Assembly: GCA_031308135.1 (NCBI GenBank)
Contig: JAHLJT010000631.1
Location: 154,893,276-154,957,275 of the forward strand
DNA length: 64,000 bases
Origin: Acheta domesticus
Lineage: Eukaryota; Arthropoda; Insecta; Orthoptera; Gryllidae
Direction of reading: 5' to 3'
The position numbers were made by a program, and so were the translations under genes. Shown here one piece after another: positions 10,049 through 20,072 of this stretch. Every line of letters starts with the position of its first letter. The stretch's first letter is position 1. Below the pieces are notes generated by a model. It was not told where the DNA came from. It did no database searches and worked only from the letters and a program-made list of their open reading frames with translations.

Positions 10049-11278
10049 ACCAAAATTGAAAATATTACGAAGAATATCTCTACAGCGCAACATTTGCCTC
10101 GTGGAATAAATATTAAAATTATCTTCCGTACCACCGTTCCGTCGAAATGCAATTTTAAAAATCAATTTGTTTATATCATAATTCTATTAATAATGAAATA
10201 TTTTGTTTATACTCAATTTCCTCGCTAGACGGTTAACAATTGGCAGCCACTTTGCACAAGTAAGTAGAAGATATCCAAGCACATAATAAAGAAACCTACA
10301 CATTTGCAGGACAACGGCTTCTGCGTATTGAAATTTGAAATAAAATTTATTTGTAATGCAGACGAATGGAAATAATAAAACTCAAGTTTCAACGATGTAT
10401 TAAGAATATAAATGAAATTTTCAAAGTTAGAAAATAGCAATACTTCCTTAGCAACAATTTCTACCGTTTTGCCGTAAGTCAGAAATCGTTAATATAATAT
10501 AATCGGCGAAAAGCAAAACGATCTGAACAAAATACTTTACTGCAAAGAGCAACCGAATTGTCTGTAAAACAAATGAGGGTTGGCATCAGATGCTAATTTC
10601 CTATAAACAATTGCGTAAGGAAAGGTGATAGCGCCGATCGGATTGCGGAATTTCGCAAATTGTTGAAAAGCAATTGAGATGAGAGAGTAAAGAAATATTG
10701 CAAAATTTGTAAATTTATAAACGATTTCCAATTTTTGCAGTAAAGGGGGAAGAGTTTCCTGATGGCCCAGAACCGAAAACTACGAATTAAAAATTTTGCA
10801 ACAATTAATAATTTTATAAACAATTTCGAAATGTGCGTTATTCCTGCGGGAGAGTGTGTCCAAATTATCCCCAGTTCAATGTCGCAAAATAACAATATTG
10901 ACCAGAGATGCAAATTGATTGCTTAATATCTAGTTTAATTGTTACTTTAATAATAAATATACACTTGGTCTGTGAATTTTATTGTCTTTTATTGAAATGG
11001 TTCCCTAGACATTTTCTATCGAATGCAGAAAGACAGTATTTTGCAATTTTCGCAACTTTTAGAAACATTTTGAACACTTGAAAATTTGCAATTATAATAG
11101 TTTTTCTTATGGAAAAAATCTGGACATTTGATAAAGTTCATGGATTGTGTATGAACAACAATATTGGAATTGGAATGCGTATAAGAAAGTAATTTGTCTA
11201 AAATTAGTGTTATTTTATCTCACATCAACGTAATTTCTTCAAAACGAATTGTGTTAATAGTAGTTAAATGTATGTGTT

Positions 11279-11303
11279 CATATATATATATATATATATA
11301 TAT
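11279..11303. repeat. (TA)n microsatellite, target of the Gypsy insertion
   Basis: TA repeat ending at the Gypsy 5' LTR. Its partner lies at 20030-20069 on the other side. In the uninterrupted X copy this point is GTGTTTATGTATATATTTG (about 41597-41615). Confidence 0.9.
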
Positions 11304-11305
11304 TT

Positions 11306-12341
11306 TGACCGTATTGGTCAAAACACAAAGAATAGGCGCTCCACCACATTCAAAAGTAGCGCGCAGAGTGAGGAACCGCGGCGGAACGGATCGACAGAGT
11401 CGTGAACGAGCGCACGGGGTGGTGGGAACTGATCGGTCTGAACGCACAAAAGCGACAGTTGGCGGTTGAGCAGCATGGCGTGAGGACGGTATGCAATGGT
11501 GGTTAGAGAGCGATGCTTTGATGTACAAGAAATCCAGTGTAATCGGGACAACAGGTATTTAAGAAAGAAAAATTGTGATGAACTGTGCAATAAGCGAGTG
11601 TAAGGATTGTGGTGAACTTATTTAAGAGAGAATAATTACGAAATTTAATAAAAAAGGGGAACAGTGCACGGACACGTGGGCGATGCGGGTTAATGATAGT
11701 TGGTGCGGCTGTGCTGATGTGTGATTATGCGGTGGAGCTGCTGAGCTGATACGATTAAAGTCATCGTGTGAAGAAAGAAAACCGTGGGAAGGCGACGCCG
11801 GTGGATTGGAAACGGGCTGCGGTGACACGTGGGCAGACGGAGCATCGCGGGCATCAAGGTTACCTCCCGGCCTCAGGCGGAACGGGCAGCAACGCGTCAC
11901 GTAGAAATCGACGATCGTAACGATCAGATAAGTAATCCTAATTGTGAACAAATAGAAGGAAAATTAAATGAAACGCCAGTTCAGGATGCTCACTGTGTAG
12001 CGTTGAAAGTAATGATGTGCGTAGTAGCATATGAATGGCACGTAGTTTTTCCAAAGGGTTGGAAGTTGCATAAGCGGGAATGATAATGTAATGATGGGAA
12101 GGTTAGAGATGTACAGAATGAAACATAGAATTATGATCAAAGCAATGATGCAAGCTATGTTGGTAATGTAATGATGTCTTATTGTTCTTTTGTTCTAATA
12201 AATTCTGTTTATATGATAGTAGGCCTTTAAATCCAGATACTGTAGATTAAAGTAACCCCCTTAAAGAACTCCTGTACCCATACATAAAAAAAATTTTATG
12301 ATATGTGTAACCGTGAGCCAGCAAAGGTAAGTACGGTCACA
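11306..12341 (+). repeat. 5' LTR
   Basis: Starts TGACCGTATTGGTCA, itself an inverted repeat, and ends TACGGTCACA, giving a terminal inverted TGACCGTA/TACGGTCA. It is 1,036 bases. A possible TATA-like TATTTAAG occurs at about 11559 and again near 11620. The poly(A) signal AATAAA is at 12197-12202. Compared with the 3' LTR I saw one extra A, in the AAAACC run near 11780. Confidence 0.93.
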
Positions 12342-12347
12342 TATTAT

Positions 12348-12365
12348 TGGCGCCCGAACAGGGAC
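12348..12365 (+). promoter_or_regulatory. Primer binding site for tRNA-Lys
   Basis: TGGCGCCCGAACAGGGAC is the 18-base sequence complementary to the 3' end of tRNA-Lys(3), as used by lentiviruses and Osvaldo-type elements. It lies 6 bases after the 5' LTR. Confidence 0.92.
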
Positions 12366-13986
12366 AGGGAAAGATTGGTAATTTGTAATTAGAATTGAAC
12401 AAAATTCAATCCCCATAAGTGCATACTTTAATCAGCAGGTATCTGAATTAGTTGCATGACTGGAAAAGGCAGAAGACAGTGTAAATTTCTTGATAATGTC
12501 AGCATTCCAGTTTTAAATATTTCAAAGAGAGTTTAAGTGCATTAAATATATCAATATTCTCTAACATATTGCAGTGGAATCAGTGAAGTGTTGTTTGAAA
12601 TAATTTAGTTGAAAATCAAAAGAAATGTTGTATGAGCATTAGTTACAATTCAGAAAATATTTTGATGAGTGTTAAGTGCCAGTTTCTGTATCAAGGTGTT
12701 GTTTGAAATAATTCATTTACAATTTAGAAGAGAATTTGATGAATGCTTAGTTTAATTTCATTTGCTAAGGTGTTGTGTGAAATAATTCATTTACAATTTA
12801 GAAGAAATTTTGATGAGTATTAAGTGCCAATTTCATATGCCAAGGTGTTGTGTAAATTAATTCCTTTGCAATCCAGAAAATATCTTGATAAGTATTAAGT
12901 GCCAATCTCTGTGTCAAGGTGTTGTTTGAAATAATTCATTTACAATTTAGAAAACATTTTGATGACTATTGAGTTTAAATAACAAATAGATGGGAATTTT
13001 AATTAATGTGTTTTAAGGTAGTGCAGATATTGGAATGTAGTTTTCTTTTTAAGATTGTTATAACGTGGCCAGTAAAAAGGCGCTGAAGTCAGTATAAATA
13101 CAAGGATAACTTATGAAACAAGATCATAATGTATATGTGGCAATGAATAATATGTTAGGGCATAATTATTGGAAAGTGGTATTACAGTGAGTGTGGACAT
13201 GAGTGTAATTATCAGGGTATAATTTTGTTGAAGAGTCCTTACAGTGTGTATCTAAATAAACACAGTGTGTTAGGGTATGATTTCTGAAGTATTATTACAG
13301 TAGGTGTATTCATTGAGTTCAATGAGCAATACATTAGGAACAAAATCCTTCATGTTAGAATATAAATTTGGGTTTTAGGTGCTGCCCAGTGCATTTTGAA
13401 GCACTGATTGGACATGTGTGTAAATGAATATTATGAAGTTATGAGCTATTTTGGAGACATAGTAGCATTAATTATTTGATGAACATTACAATTCAAGTAG
13501 TTGCAACTGAATAAGATTTATCGAGATTTTTTTATTTAGGTGGATGAAAAAAAAAATAAGTTGCATTCAGTAATGTGCAGGAAGACTATCTGAGACTGAT
13601 TCAATGATAATCTAATGAATATTTTGAATTCAGTTGAATTATGTCAATGTGAATTTTGGTTACAGATGTCAGTGTAATTACATTTAATTATTTTGTGTGT
13701 ATTTCTAGGTGTTTTGAGCTTGAGTGCATTTTGTTTGTGAATTGTTCCCAGGTGGATGACGGAGGTCAATAATTTGTTTGATGTGTGTTTTTTTTCTTGT
13801 ATGTGTTTTTGATGAGTTATGTATAGGATCGTAATATATGCGGCATCACTCACATCTAATTCAAAGCAATTCAGATTGTGTTAGGGTCATTTTTGAGAGT
13901 AATTAGAATGCCGCTGGTGTGAAGTGAAGTAATTTGTAGTGTTCGGTGTATGCCTCTGTGAGCATTCTGAAGTTGGGCAATAGATT
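12366..13986 (+). other. Long untranslated leader of the Gypsy element
   Basis: About 1.6 kb between PBS and gag with no long frame and many short upstream ATGs. It holds the tandem repeat listed separately. Such a leader would need an IRES, shunting or splicing for gag translation. I see no decisive signal for which. Confidence 0.6.
12587..12990 (+). repeat. Leader tandem repeat, about 5 units of about 73 bp
   Basis: Units carry AAGGTGTTGTTTGAAATAAT followed by TTTACAATTTAGAA and GATGAGTATTAAGTGCC. Starts are near 12587, 12695, 12767, 12841 and 12916. Units are diverged, so the array predates this insertion. Confidence 0.8.
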
Positions 13987-15636
13987 TTGGGTGGAATCAA
14001 GCGTGTAGGAGGGCGATTAGTCAGAAATAGGTGTAGTAGGGTGCAATTTGGGGGCATAATGGAAAAGCAAACGGGCACAATGATGGGAGAGGAAGAGAAG
14101 CGCGAGGACAGAGATCATTATGATGAGGATGATGGAGGTAAATGGGATGAGTCGTTACTAGAAGATTCGGATAGAGCCAGAATGGAGTTATCGGGGGCGA
14201 GTGCGTCGACACCAAATCTGGGAATGGTGAAGAGAAACGGAACAGAGGACTTACTGAGCATGCTTCATCAAATCATGGCAGGACAAGAGAAGCTCGAAGA
14301 ACGGGCACATAGAAGAATGGTTGAGGAGCTAGAGAAGCAGGACGAACGGGCACAAAGAAGAATGGTCGAGGAGCTAGAGAAGCAGGAAGAACGGGCCCAA
14401 AGGAGAATGGTTGAGGAGCAAAAGAAAATCATTGATGAACTGAAGGAACATAAACAAGAGCAAGTGAGACAAATACAAGAACAATACCAGGTTATAGTGG
14501 AGAAGTTCGAGTCATGGGAACAAAGAATAGACGGGCGAGTTCAAGAGATATGCAGTGAACTTAGTCGAAACATTACCACAAAGATGGAAGGACGGATTGA
14601 GGCACAGGATAAAGCCATCGAGTCACTGCATGTGCAAGTGAAGGGAGTATCACAAGGGATGGAACGGAAGATAGAAAACTGCAAGAGGGAGTTGGCAGAC
14701 ACGAAGGTAGAATTGAAGGAGTCGGTGGCAGCCTGTAGAAAGGAATTGCAGAAGGACGTTCGGAAATGTGAGGACGACATCGCGGAATTGCAAATAGAAG
14801 TTCAAGAATTAAAAGAGGTTAAGACGGCGCCAAATGTGGGAGGGGGCCCAGTTAATATAGCAATACCATCCTCATTAAAATTTTCGGGCGACGTAAAAGA
14901 GAATCCATACTCGTTCATGAGAGCTGTGGAGCGATACCTAGCGGTTAGTTGTCTCCCTGAGAAGAGTAAGACGCAGGTAATATACCAGATGCTGCAGGAT
15001 AACGCGAGGACCTGGGCAGACACCATCACACCATTTCCAAATACTGTAACGGAGTTTAAGCAGATGTTTTTTCGAAGATATTGGAGCGAGGATATCCAGC
15101 TGAATTTTAAGATGGGTCTCATGAACAGTATGTACAAGCCATCAGGTGGGGGCGGAATGAGAGATTACGCGGCTAGGCGCATCATGGATTTCCGATCGTT
15201 ATCGCCACCCATGAGCGATCAAGAAATCATGTGCATCCTAATCAGACAATTTCCAACAACTACCCAGAATTTGCTTAGGAGCGCGTGTCATACAGATTTA
15301 GAGAAGTTTCAAGACGCATTAGGGAGCTTCGATCTGACGTTTGCTAATGCACCGAAAAACAGAAATGAAGTGAATGTAAATGCAATGATGGTGAGGGGCG
15401 CTCAAGAGCAAGAGAGGGGAGGAAAGCAAAGCGCTAGAGTTTGGGGTGATCAGAGGGGTGGAGAAAACCAAAGAGGATATGATAGGCAGCAGGAGAGCGA
15501 AAGTCGAAGGAACGGCGAGCGGTCGAGACAACCTAATGGAGGAAACGGAGGAGAAGGTTCACGTGGTAACGAAATGAGACCAAATACCAGCGGGACGGGT
15601 TACAACCCAAATTTAAACGAAGGGAGTTCGTGTTGA
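13987..15636 (+). CDS. gag: Gypsy gag polyprotein
   Basis: A 549-codon frame. The first ATG is at 13987; the one at 14059 (MEKQTG) is an equally plausible start. Residues about 95-290 are a charged coiled coil with three tandem 17-residue units (RRMVEELEKQ type, about residues 103-150). Residues about 285-455 match the general Retrotrans_gag capsid pattern (LKFSGD…Y…MRAVERYL…WADT…F..MFFRRYW). The tail, about 460-549, is rich in R, G, N and Q. No CCHC zinc knuckle is visible, so RNA binding probably relies on this basic tail. The frame ends TGA at 15634 in a region where the protease frame overlaps. Confidence 0.88.
   Translation: MGGIKRVGGRLVRNRCSRVQFGGIMEKQTGTMMGEEEKREDRDHYDEDDGGKWDESLLEDSDRARMELSGASASTPNLGMVKRNGTEDLLSMLHQIMAGQEKLEERAHRRMVEELEKQDERAQRRMVEELEKQEERAQRRMVEEQKKIIDELKEHKQEQVRQIQEQYQVIVEKFESWEQRIDGRVQEICSELSRNITTKMEGRIEAQDKAIESLHVQVKGVSQGMERKIENCKRELADTKVELKESVAACRKELQKDVRKCEDDIAELQIEVQELKEVKTAPNVGGGPVNIAIPSSLKFSGDVKENPYSFMRAVERYLAVSCLPEKSKTQVIYQMLQDNARTWADTITPFPNTVTEFKQMFFRRYWSEDIQLNFKMGLMNSMYKPSGGGGMRDYAARRIMDFRSLSPPMSDQEIMCILIRQFPTTTQNLLRSACHTDLEKFQDALGSFDLTFANAPKNRNEVNVNAMMVRGAQEQERGGKQSARVWGDQRGGENQRGYDRQQESESRRNGERSRQPNGGNGGEGSRGNEMRPNTSGTGYNPNLNEGSSC
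15609..15615 (+). promoter_or_regulatory. Probable -1 ribosomal frameshift site (gag to protease)
   Basis: A AAT TTA in the gag frame fits the canonical slippery pattern X XXY YYZ. It lies 18 bases before the gag stop, and a -1 slip enters the protease frame directly. I did not identify a definite downstream pseudoknot. Confidence 0.6.
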
Positions 15637-16127
15637 CGGGAGACCCCAACACGAACAATCACGGAGTAAGCAACGAGGTTTCCATCAAGTCATTTCAAGT
15701 GGTCGATTACGAGGATGAGCCCTGGATCAAGAAAAAAAGCAGCCAGAAGATTCGTCGGAAATGTCCAACCGTCATGATATCATGCTTAGGTGAAGAAGTG
15801 GAAGCATTGGTTGACACAGGATGTGTGGCGAGCGCGATTTCGGAGGATTATTATGAGAGGTTAGTGGCGACGGGAAAACATGTGGCGGCATTACCGATGA
15901 CGAGATCGTATGTAATTGGGGCCACCCAGAAGAGGTCAAGCCCCATTACGAAACAAGTGATGTTAGAAGTATGTATTGGTGGGTATATGTACGAGATGGT
16001 TGCGCTGGTGGTGAGGCATTTGTTGTATCCGGTTATATTGGGGATGGATTTCCTGGCGAACAATCGGGCTGTCATAAATCTCGAAAAGGGGGCACATCAT
16101 TGTAAACGGAGACGAGATGTGGATTGA
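15615..16127 (+). CDS. pro: Gypsy aspartic protease
   Basis: An open frame -1 relative to gag. It contains the active-site segment ALVDTGCVASAIS and the C-terminal motif VILGMDFL, both diagnostic of retropepsins. It has no ATG of its own near the start, so it is expected to be made as a Gag-Pro fusion by frameshifting. The frame ends at TGA 16125, overlapping pol by 11 bases. The protein character changes to a basic run (KRRRDVD) over the last residues, while the pol frame reads naturally there. A one-base indel near the G run at about 16087-16091 may therefore have separated a formerly continuous pro-pol frame. Confidence 0.85.
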   Translation, partial: KRREFVLTGDPNTNNHGVSNEVSIKSFQVVDYEDEPWIKKKSSQKIRRKCPTVMISCLGEEVEALVDTGCVASAISEDYYERLVATGKHVAALPMTRSYVIGATQKRSSPITKQVMLEVCIGGYMYEMVALVVRHLLYPVILGMDFLANNRAVINLEKGAHHCKRRRDVD

Positions 16128-18915
16128 TACAGGAGGCGAGGAGGACGAAGAATACAATATTAGCGCGGGAGTAATAAGTGGTGAAAGCGTGGAGGAGTGG
16201 ATAGAGCAACAGGCTGACGGAGCTGAGATGTTGGATGATAGGGGTAAAATCGAGTTGAAGGAATTGCTATTAGAGAACAAGAAAATATTTATGAAAAACG
16301 GTGAACCTATTAAGGAGTACGAATTTAGGATACAATTAACAGACTATACACCATTCAGGGAGAGGAACTATCCCATACCTGCAGCCTATCGAAAAGAAGT
16401 AGCGGAATTGATCAGAGAGATGACGGAAGAAGGGATCATAAAGAGGGCGTCCACATCTTACACCAGTCCGATAGTCATCGTTAAGAAGAAGGACGGAGGA
16501 CTTCGGATTTGCTTAGACGCGAGAAGACTGAATGCTGTGACCTTGCCATACCGAGACGCTCCTCCGGAAGTGGAGGGAATTCTGAGAGGATTCGGAGGGT
16601 GCGAGGTGTTCTCGTGCACGGACTTCAGTAGGGCCTATTGGCAAATGAAAATCGCTGAGGAAGACCAACAGTACACGGGATTCATGGTGGAAGGAATATG
16701 CTACGTCTTCAGAAGAGTACCATTTGGTCTGCGAAACAGCGGGGCAGCACTGGTTCAGTGCATTGACAGGATAATAGGGGGTCGACTACAGGACAGAGTG
16801 ACAGTTTACGTTGATGATGTTGTGATTAAATCCAAATCCATTTCCGAGCATCTTCGAGATTTACGAGAGTTGTTCGGCATACTGAAGGAAAACAATTTGG
16901 TGTTGAACATCAAGAAGTCGAGATGGGCTACGAGGACTATCCATTTTCTGGGGTACGAGATCACGACAGAGGGCATTGGTATGAAGCAGGACACGATTCG
17001 GGAGATACAACAAATTCCGGCGCCCAAGAATGTCAGACAAGTTCGGCGGCTGATTGGCACTTGTAATTATTATGCTCGGTTCTGCCCTAACTTCGCTATG
17101 ATAATGTCACCGTTTTATAAGCTGTTGCAAAAAGGGAAGAGATGGAAGTGGGATGATTCCCATGAGGAGGCATTTAATGAAATCAAGGCCATGTTTTACA
17201 GGCATTGTGTGGTAGCACACCCTGACTTTAGCAAAACGTGCATACTACAAACTGACAGTAGCGACTTCGGAATGGGGGCCGTACTGTATCAGGAGGTGGA
17301 AGGAAGAGAGAAAATCATCGCAATCATTAGTCGGGTGCTCAAAGGCCCAGAGATTCGGTACACCACGACTGAAAAAGAAGCGGGGGCTATTGTATGGGCT
17401 ATTACCAAATTAAGACCCTATTTGATGGGTAGGCACTTCATTGTGCGCACAGATCATAAGGCCCTGACGTTTTTGAACAGATGCCATACACAGAATGATC
17501 GATTGTATAGATGGACCTTGTATCTGCAGCAATTTTCATTTGATGTAGAACACTGTAAAGGGGAGTTAAACTACTTACCCGACCTACTAAGCAGGAAGAC
17601 TCCCAAGGGAAACGAGGCTTACGCTAACGAAAGGCAGTTTCAAGTGGCAGCGATAGACCTTGGAGTGACGGACGCGCCGCTAGTCGATTGGGAAGACCTA
17701 ATTGCGCTACAGGAACAAGATCCTGACATTAGTAAGGTAAAGTCTTACAAAGAGGGGAGAATGTCACGGGAAGACCCGGATTACGAGGAAATGGAGGAGA
17801 AGCAAGATGAATGGAAGTTAATCCAGGGAGTGGTGACCAGGAGAGTGACAAGAAACGCAGAAATATTTAGGTTGTGGATACCTAAGAGTATCACGGAGCA
17901 ATTGATTAAGCATGTTCATACGTCCATGGCACATTTCGGAGCGGAGAAAATTACGAAGGTAATACAAGAACCATGTTACTGGAGGGGAATGGCCCGGCAA
18001 ATTAGAAAGGTCGTGAGTCAATGCAACTTATGTCAGAAGGCGAAGTACCCAAACAAGAGCTTTGCAGGACCCATGCAATCAATAATTCCGCTTGGGAAAA
18101 ATGACATAGCAGCCGTGGATATTTACGGACCACTGCCGAAAACCAGAAATGGAAACCAGCACATATTTGTAACTATTGACGTATTTTCGAAATTCGTCCA
18201 AATTTACCCCATAAAGAGAACGAATGCTCAAACTTGTCTGAGGAAGTTAAAGATATTTTTTGACGTAGCAGGACCATACCAAAGAATACTGTCAGATCAT
18301 GGAACCATGTTTACCAGCCGACAGTGGCAGCAAACATTGATGGGACTTGGAACAAAACCAGTATTTACATCAATCCGACATCCACAATCAAATCCGGCGG
18401 AACGGGTCATGAGGGAATTATCTAGGATGTTCAGAACATATTGCCACGAGCAGCACGACAGATGGGGAGAGCTAATACCGGAGATTAATAGGTGGTTGCC
18501 GTCCATTCCACACGATAGCACGGGTATTACACCGTACGAGGCACATTTTGGACGTAGACCACCCCACGTCTTATACGCACTTGACAGAGAAGAGGTATTC
18601 CAAAGACCGCAGGAGCCATCACAGGAAACAGTCCGCGAGAATTTAGTCAAAATGAGCGAAGTACGACTAGCAAAAATGAAGAAAACGCCATACGAATTCA
18701 AGGTGGGACAAAAGGTGTTGGTTAGGGTACCTAGAGTGTCAAATCCCAAACTAAAAACTTATTCGAAGTTTTTCCTCCTTTATGAAGGACCATATGAGAT
18801 AAAGGCAATTAAAGCTCCAAATGTGGCGGAACTAATGAATGAGCGGGGAGAAACAGTCGAACAATACAACTTTTACAACTTGAAGGCATACCATGAGGGA
18901 CAAGATCAAAACTAA
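16117..18915 (+). CDS. pol: Gypsy pol: reverse transcriptase, RNase H, integrase
   Basis: A 932-codon frame without internal stops. Reverse transcriptase spans about residues 85-300, with VIVKKKDGG, FSRAYWQM, PFGLRNSGA and catalytic YVDD at residues 231-234. RNase H spans about 375-500 with its acidic residues in QTDSS, EKEAGA and RTDHK. Integrase has an HHCC finger (about 595-640, ending CNLC), then a DD35E core: D in VDIYGP (about 667), D in SDHGT (about 727) and E in PAERV (about 762). A chromodomain is not evident. All catalytic residues seen are present. Whether it is expressed by a second frameshift, reinitiation or not at all depends on the pro-pol junction. Confidence 0.92.
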   Translation: MWIDTGGEEDEEYNISAGVISGESVEEWIEQQADGAEMLDDRGKIELKELLLENKKIFMKNGEPIKEYEFRIQLTDYTPFRERNYPIPAAYRKEVAELIREMTEEGIIKRASTSYTSPIVIVKKKDGGLRICLDARRLNAVTLPYRDAPPEVEGILRGFGGCEVFSCTDFSRAYWQMKIAEEDQQYTGFMVEGICYVFRRVPFGLRNSGAALVQCIDRIIGGRLQDRVTVYVDDVVIKSKSISEHLRDLRELFGILKENNLVLNIKKSRWATRTIHFLGYEITTEGIGMKQDTIREIQQIPAPKNVRQVRRLIGTCNYYARFCPNFAMIMSPFYKLLQKGKRWKWDDSHEEAFNEIKAMFYRHCVVAHPDFSKTCILQTDSSDFGMGAVLYQEVEGREKIIAIISRVLKGPEIRYTTTEKEAGAIVWAITKLRPYLMGRHFIVRTDHKALTFLNRCHTQNDRLYRWTLYLQQFSFDVEHCKGELNYLPDLLSRKTPKGNEAYANERQFQVAAIDLGVTDAPLVDWEDLIALQEQDPDISKVKSYKEGRMSREDPDYEEMEEKQDEWKLIQGVVTRRVTRNAEIFRLWIPKSITEQLIKHVHTSMAHFGAEKITKVIQEPCYWRGMARQIRKVVSQCNLCQKAKYPNKSFAGPMQSIIPLGKNDIAAVDIYGPLPKTRNGNQHIFVTIDVFSKFVQIYPIKRTNAQTCLRKLKIFFDVAGPYQRILSDHGTMFTSRQWQQTLMGLGTKPVFTSIRHPQSNPAERVMRELSRMFRTYCHEQHDRWGELIPEINRWLPSIPHDSTGITPYEAHFGRRPPHVLYALDREEVFQRPQEPSQETVRENLVKMSEVRLAKMKKTPYEFKVGQKVLVRVPRVSNPKLKTYSKFFLLYEGPYEIKAIKAPNVAELMNERGETVEQYNFYNLKAYHEGQDQN

Positions 18916-18980
18916 AGGAGAACCCTGGAAGCAATGGATTAGAAGATTATTTTTCACTGTGTAAAAAAAAATCTTGATAA

Positions 18981-18994
18981 CGTGGGGGGTTATT
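18981..18994 (+). promoter_or_regulatory. Polypurine-type tract before 3' LTR
   Basis: CGTGGGGGGTTATT directly precedes the 3' LTR. The G run is the likely plus-strand primer, although the tract is short and interrupted by pyrimidines. Confidence 0.55.
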
Positions 18995-20026
18995 TGACCG
19001 TATTGGTCAAAACACAAAGAATAGGCGCTCCACCACATTCAAAAGTAGCGCGCAGAGTGAGGAACCGCGGCGGAACGGATCGACAGAGTCGTGAACGAGC
19101 GCACGGGGTGGTGGGAACTGATCGGTCTGAACGCACAAAAGCGACAGTTGGCGGTTGAGCAGCATGGCGTGAGGACGGTATGCAATGGTGGTTAGAGAGC
19201 GATGCTTTGATGTACAAGAAATCCAGTGTAATCGGGACAACAGGTATTTAAGAAAGAAAAATTGTGATGAACTGTGCAATAAGCGAGTGTAAGGATTGTG
19301 GTGAACTTATTTAAGAGAGAATAATTACGAAATTTAATAAAAAAGGGGAACAGTGCACGGACACGTGGGCGATGCGGGTTAATGATAGTTGGTGCGGCTG
19401 TGCTGATGTGTGATTATGCGGTGGAGCTGCTGAGCTGATACGATTAAAGTCATCGTGTGAAGAAAGAAACCGTGGGAAGGCGACGCCGGTGGATTGGAAA
19501 CGGGCTGCGGTGACACGTGGGCAGACGGAGCATCGCGGGCATCAAGGTTACCTCCCGGCCTCAGGCGGAACGGGCAGCAACGCGTCACGTAGAAATCGAC
19601 GATCGTAACGATCAGATAAGTAATCCTAATTGTGAACAAATAGAAGGAAAATTAAATGAAACGCCAGTTCAGGATGCTCACTGTGTAGCGTTGAAAGTAA
19701 TGATGTGCGTAGTAGCATATGAATGGCACGTAGTTTTTCCAAAGGGTTGGAAGTTGCATAAGCGGGAATGATAATGTAATGATGGGAAGGTTAGAGATGT
19801 ACAGAATGAAACATAGAATTATGATCAAAGCAATGATGCAAGCTATGTTGGTAATGTAATGATGTCTTATTGTTCTTTTGTTCTAATAAATTCTGTTTAT
19901 ATGATAGTAGGCCTTTAAATCCAGATACTGTAGATTAAAGTAACCCCCTTAAAGAACTCCTGTACCCATACATAAAAAAAATTTTATGATATGTGTAACC
20001 GTGAGCCAGCAAAGGTAAGTACGGTC

Positions 20027-20029
<3 letters not shown>
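18995..20029 (+). repeat. 3' LTR
   Basis: 1,035 bases, with the same ends and sequence as the 5' LTR except for one A fewer near 19469. Confidence 0.93.

Positions 20030-20069
<40 letters not shown>
20030..20069. repeat. (AT)n microsatellite after the 3' LTR
   Basis: Partner of the TA tract before the 5' LTR. X-repeat sequence resumes with TTTGAATAAATTTACTTC. Confidence 0.9.

Positions 20070-20072
<3 letters not shown>

Larger units (their letters stand above)
11306..20029 (+). mobile_element. Ty3/Gypsy LTR retrotransposon, Osvaldo-like, nearly intact
   Basis: An 8.7-kb element: LTR, PBS, long leader, gag, protease, pol (RT-RNaseH-integrase), purine tract, LTR. The PBS matches tRNA-Lys, and LTRs over 1 kb with tRNA-Lys priming are known for the Osvaldo/Ulysses clade, so I infer that placement. 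The LTRs differ by only one base that I can see, so the insertion is very young. Flanking DNA is an X repeat, with the element lying in a TA microsatellite. The target duplication is probably ATAT but cannot be proven in TA repeats. No envelope frame follows pol. Confidence 0.93.

Noticed and set aside
11194..12083. Small frames inside the Gypsy LTRs, repeated at 18990-19771
   Set aside because: They occur identically in both LTRs and overlap promoter and R/U5 sequence. No protein family.
18916..18980. Possible env gene after pol
   Set aside because: Only about 80 bases separate pol from the 3' LTR, so the element has no envelope.
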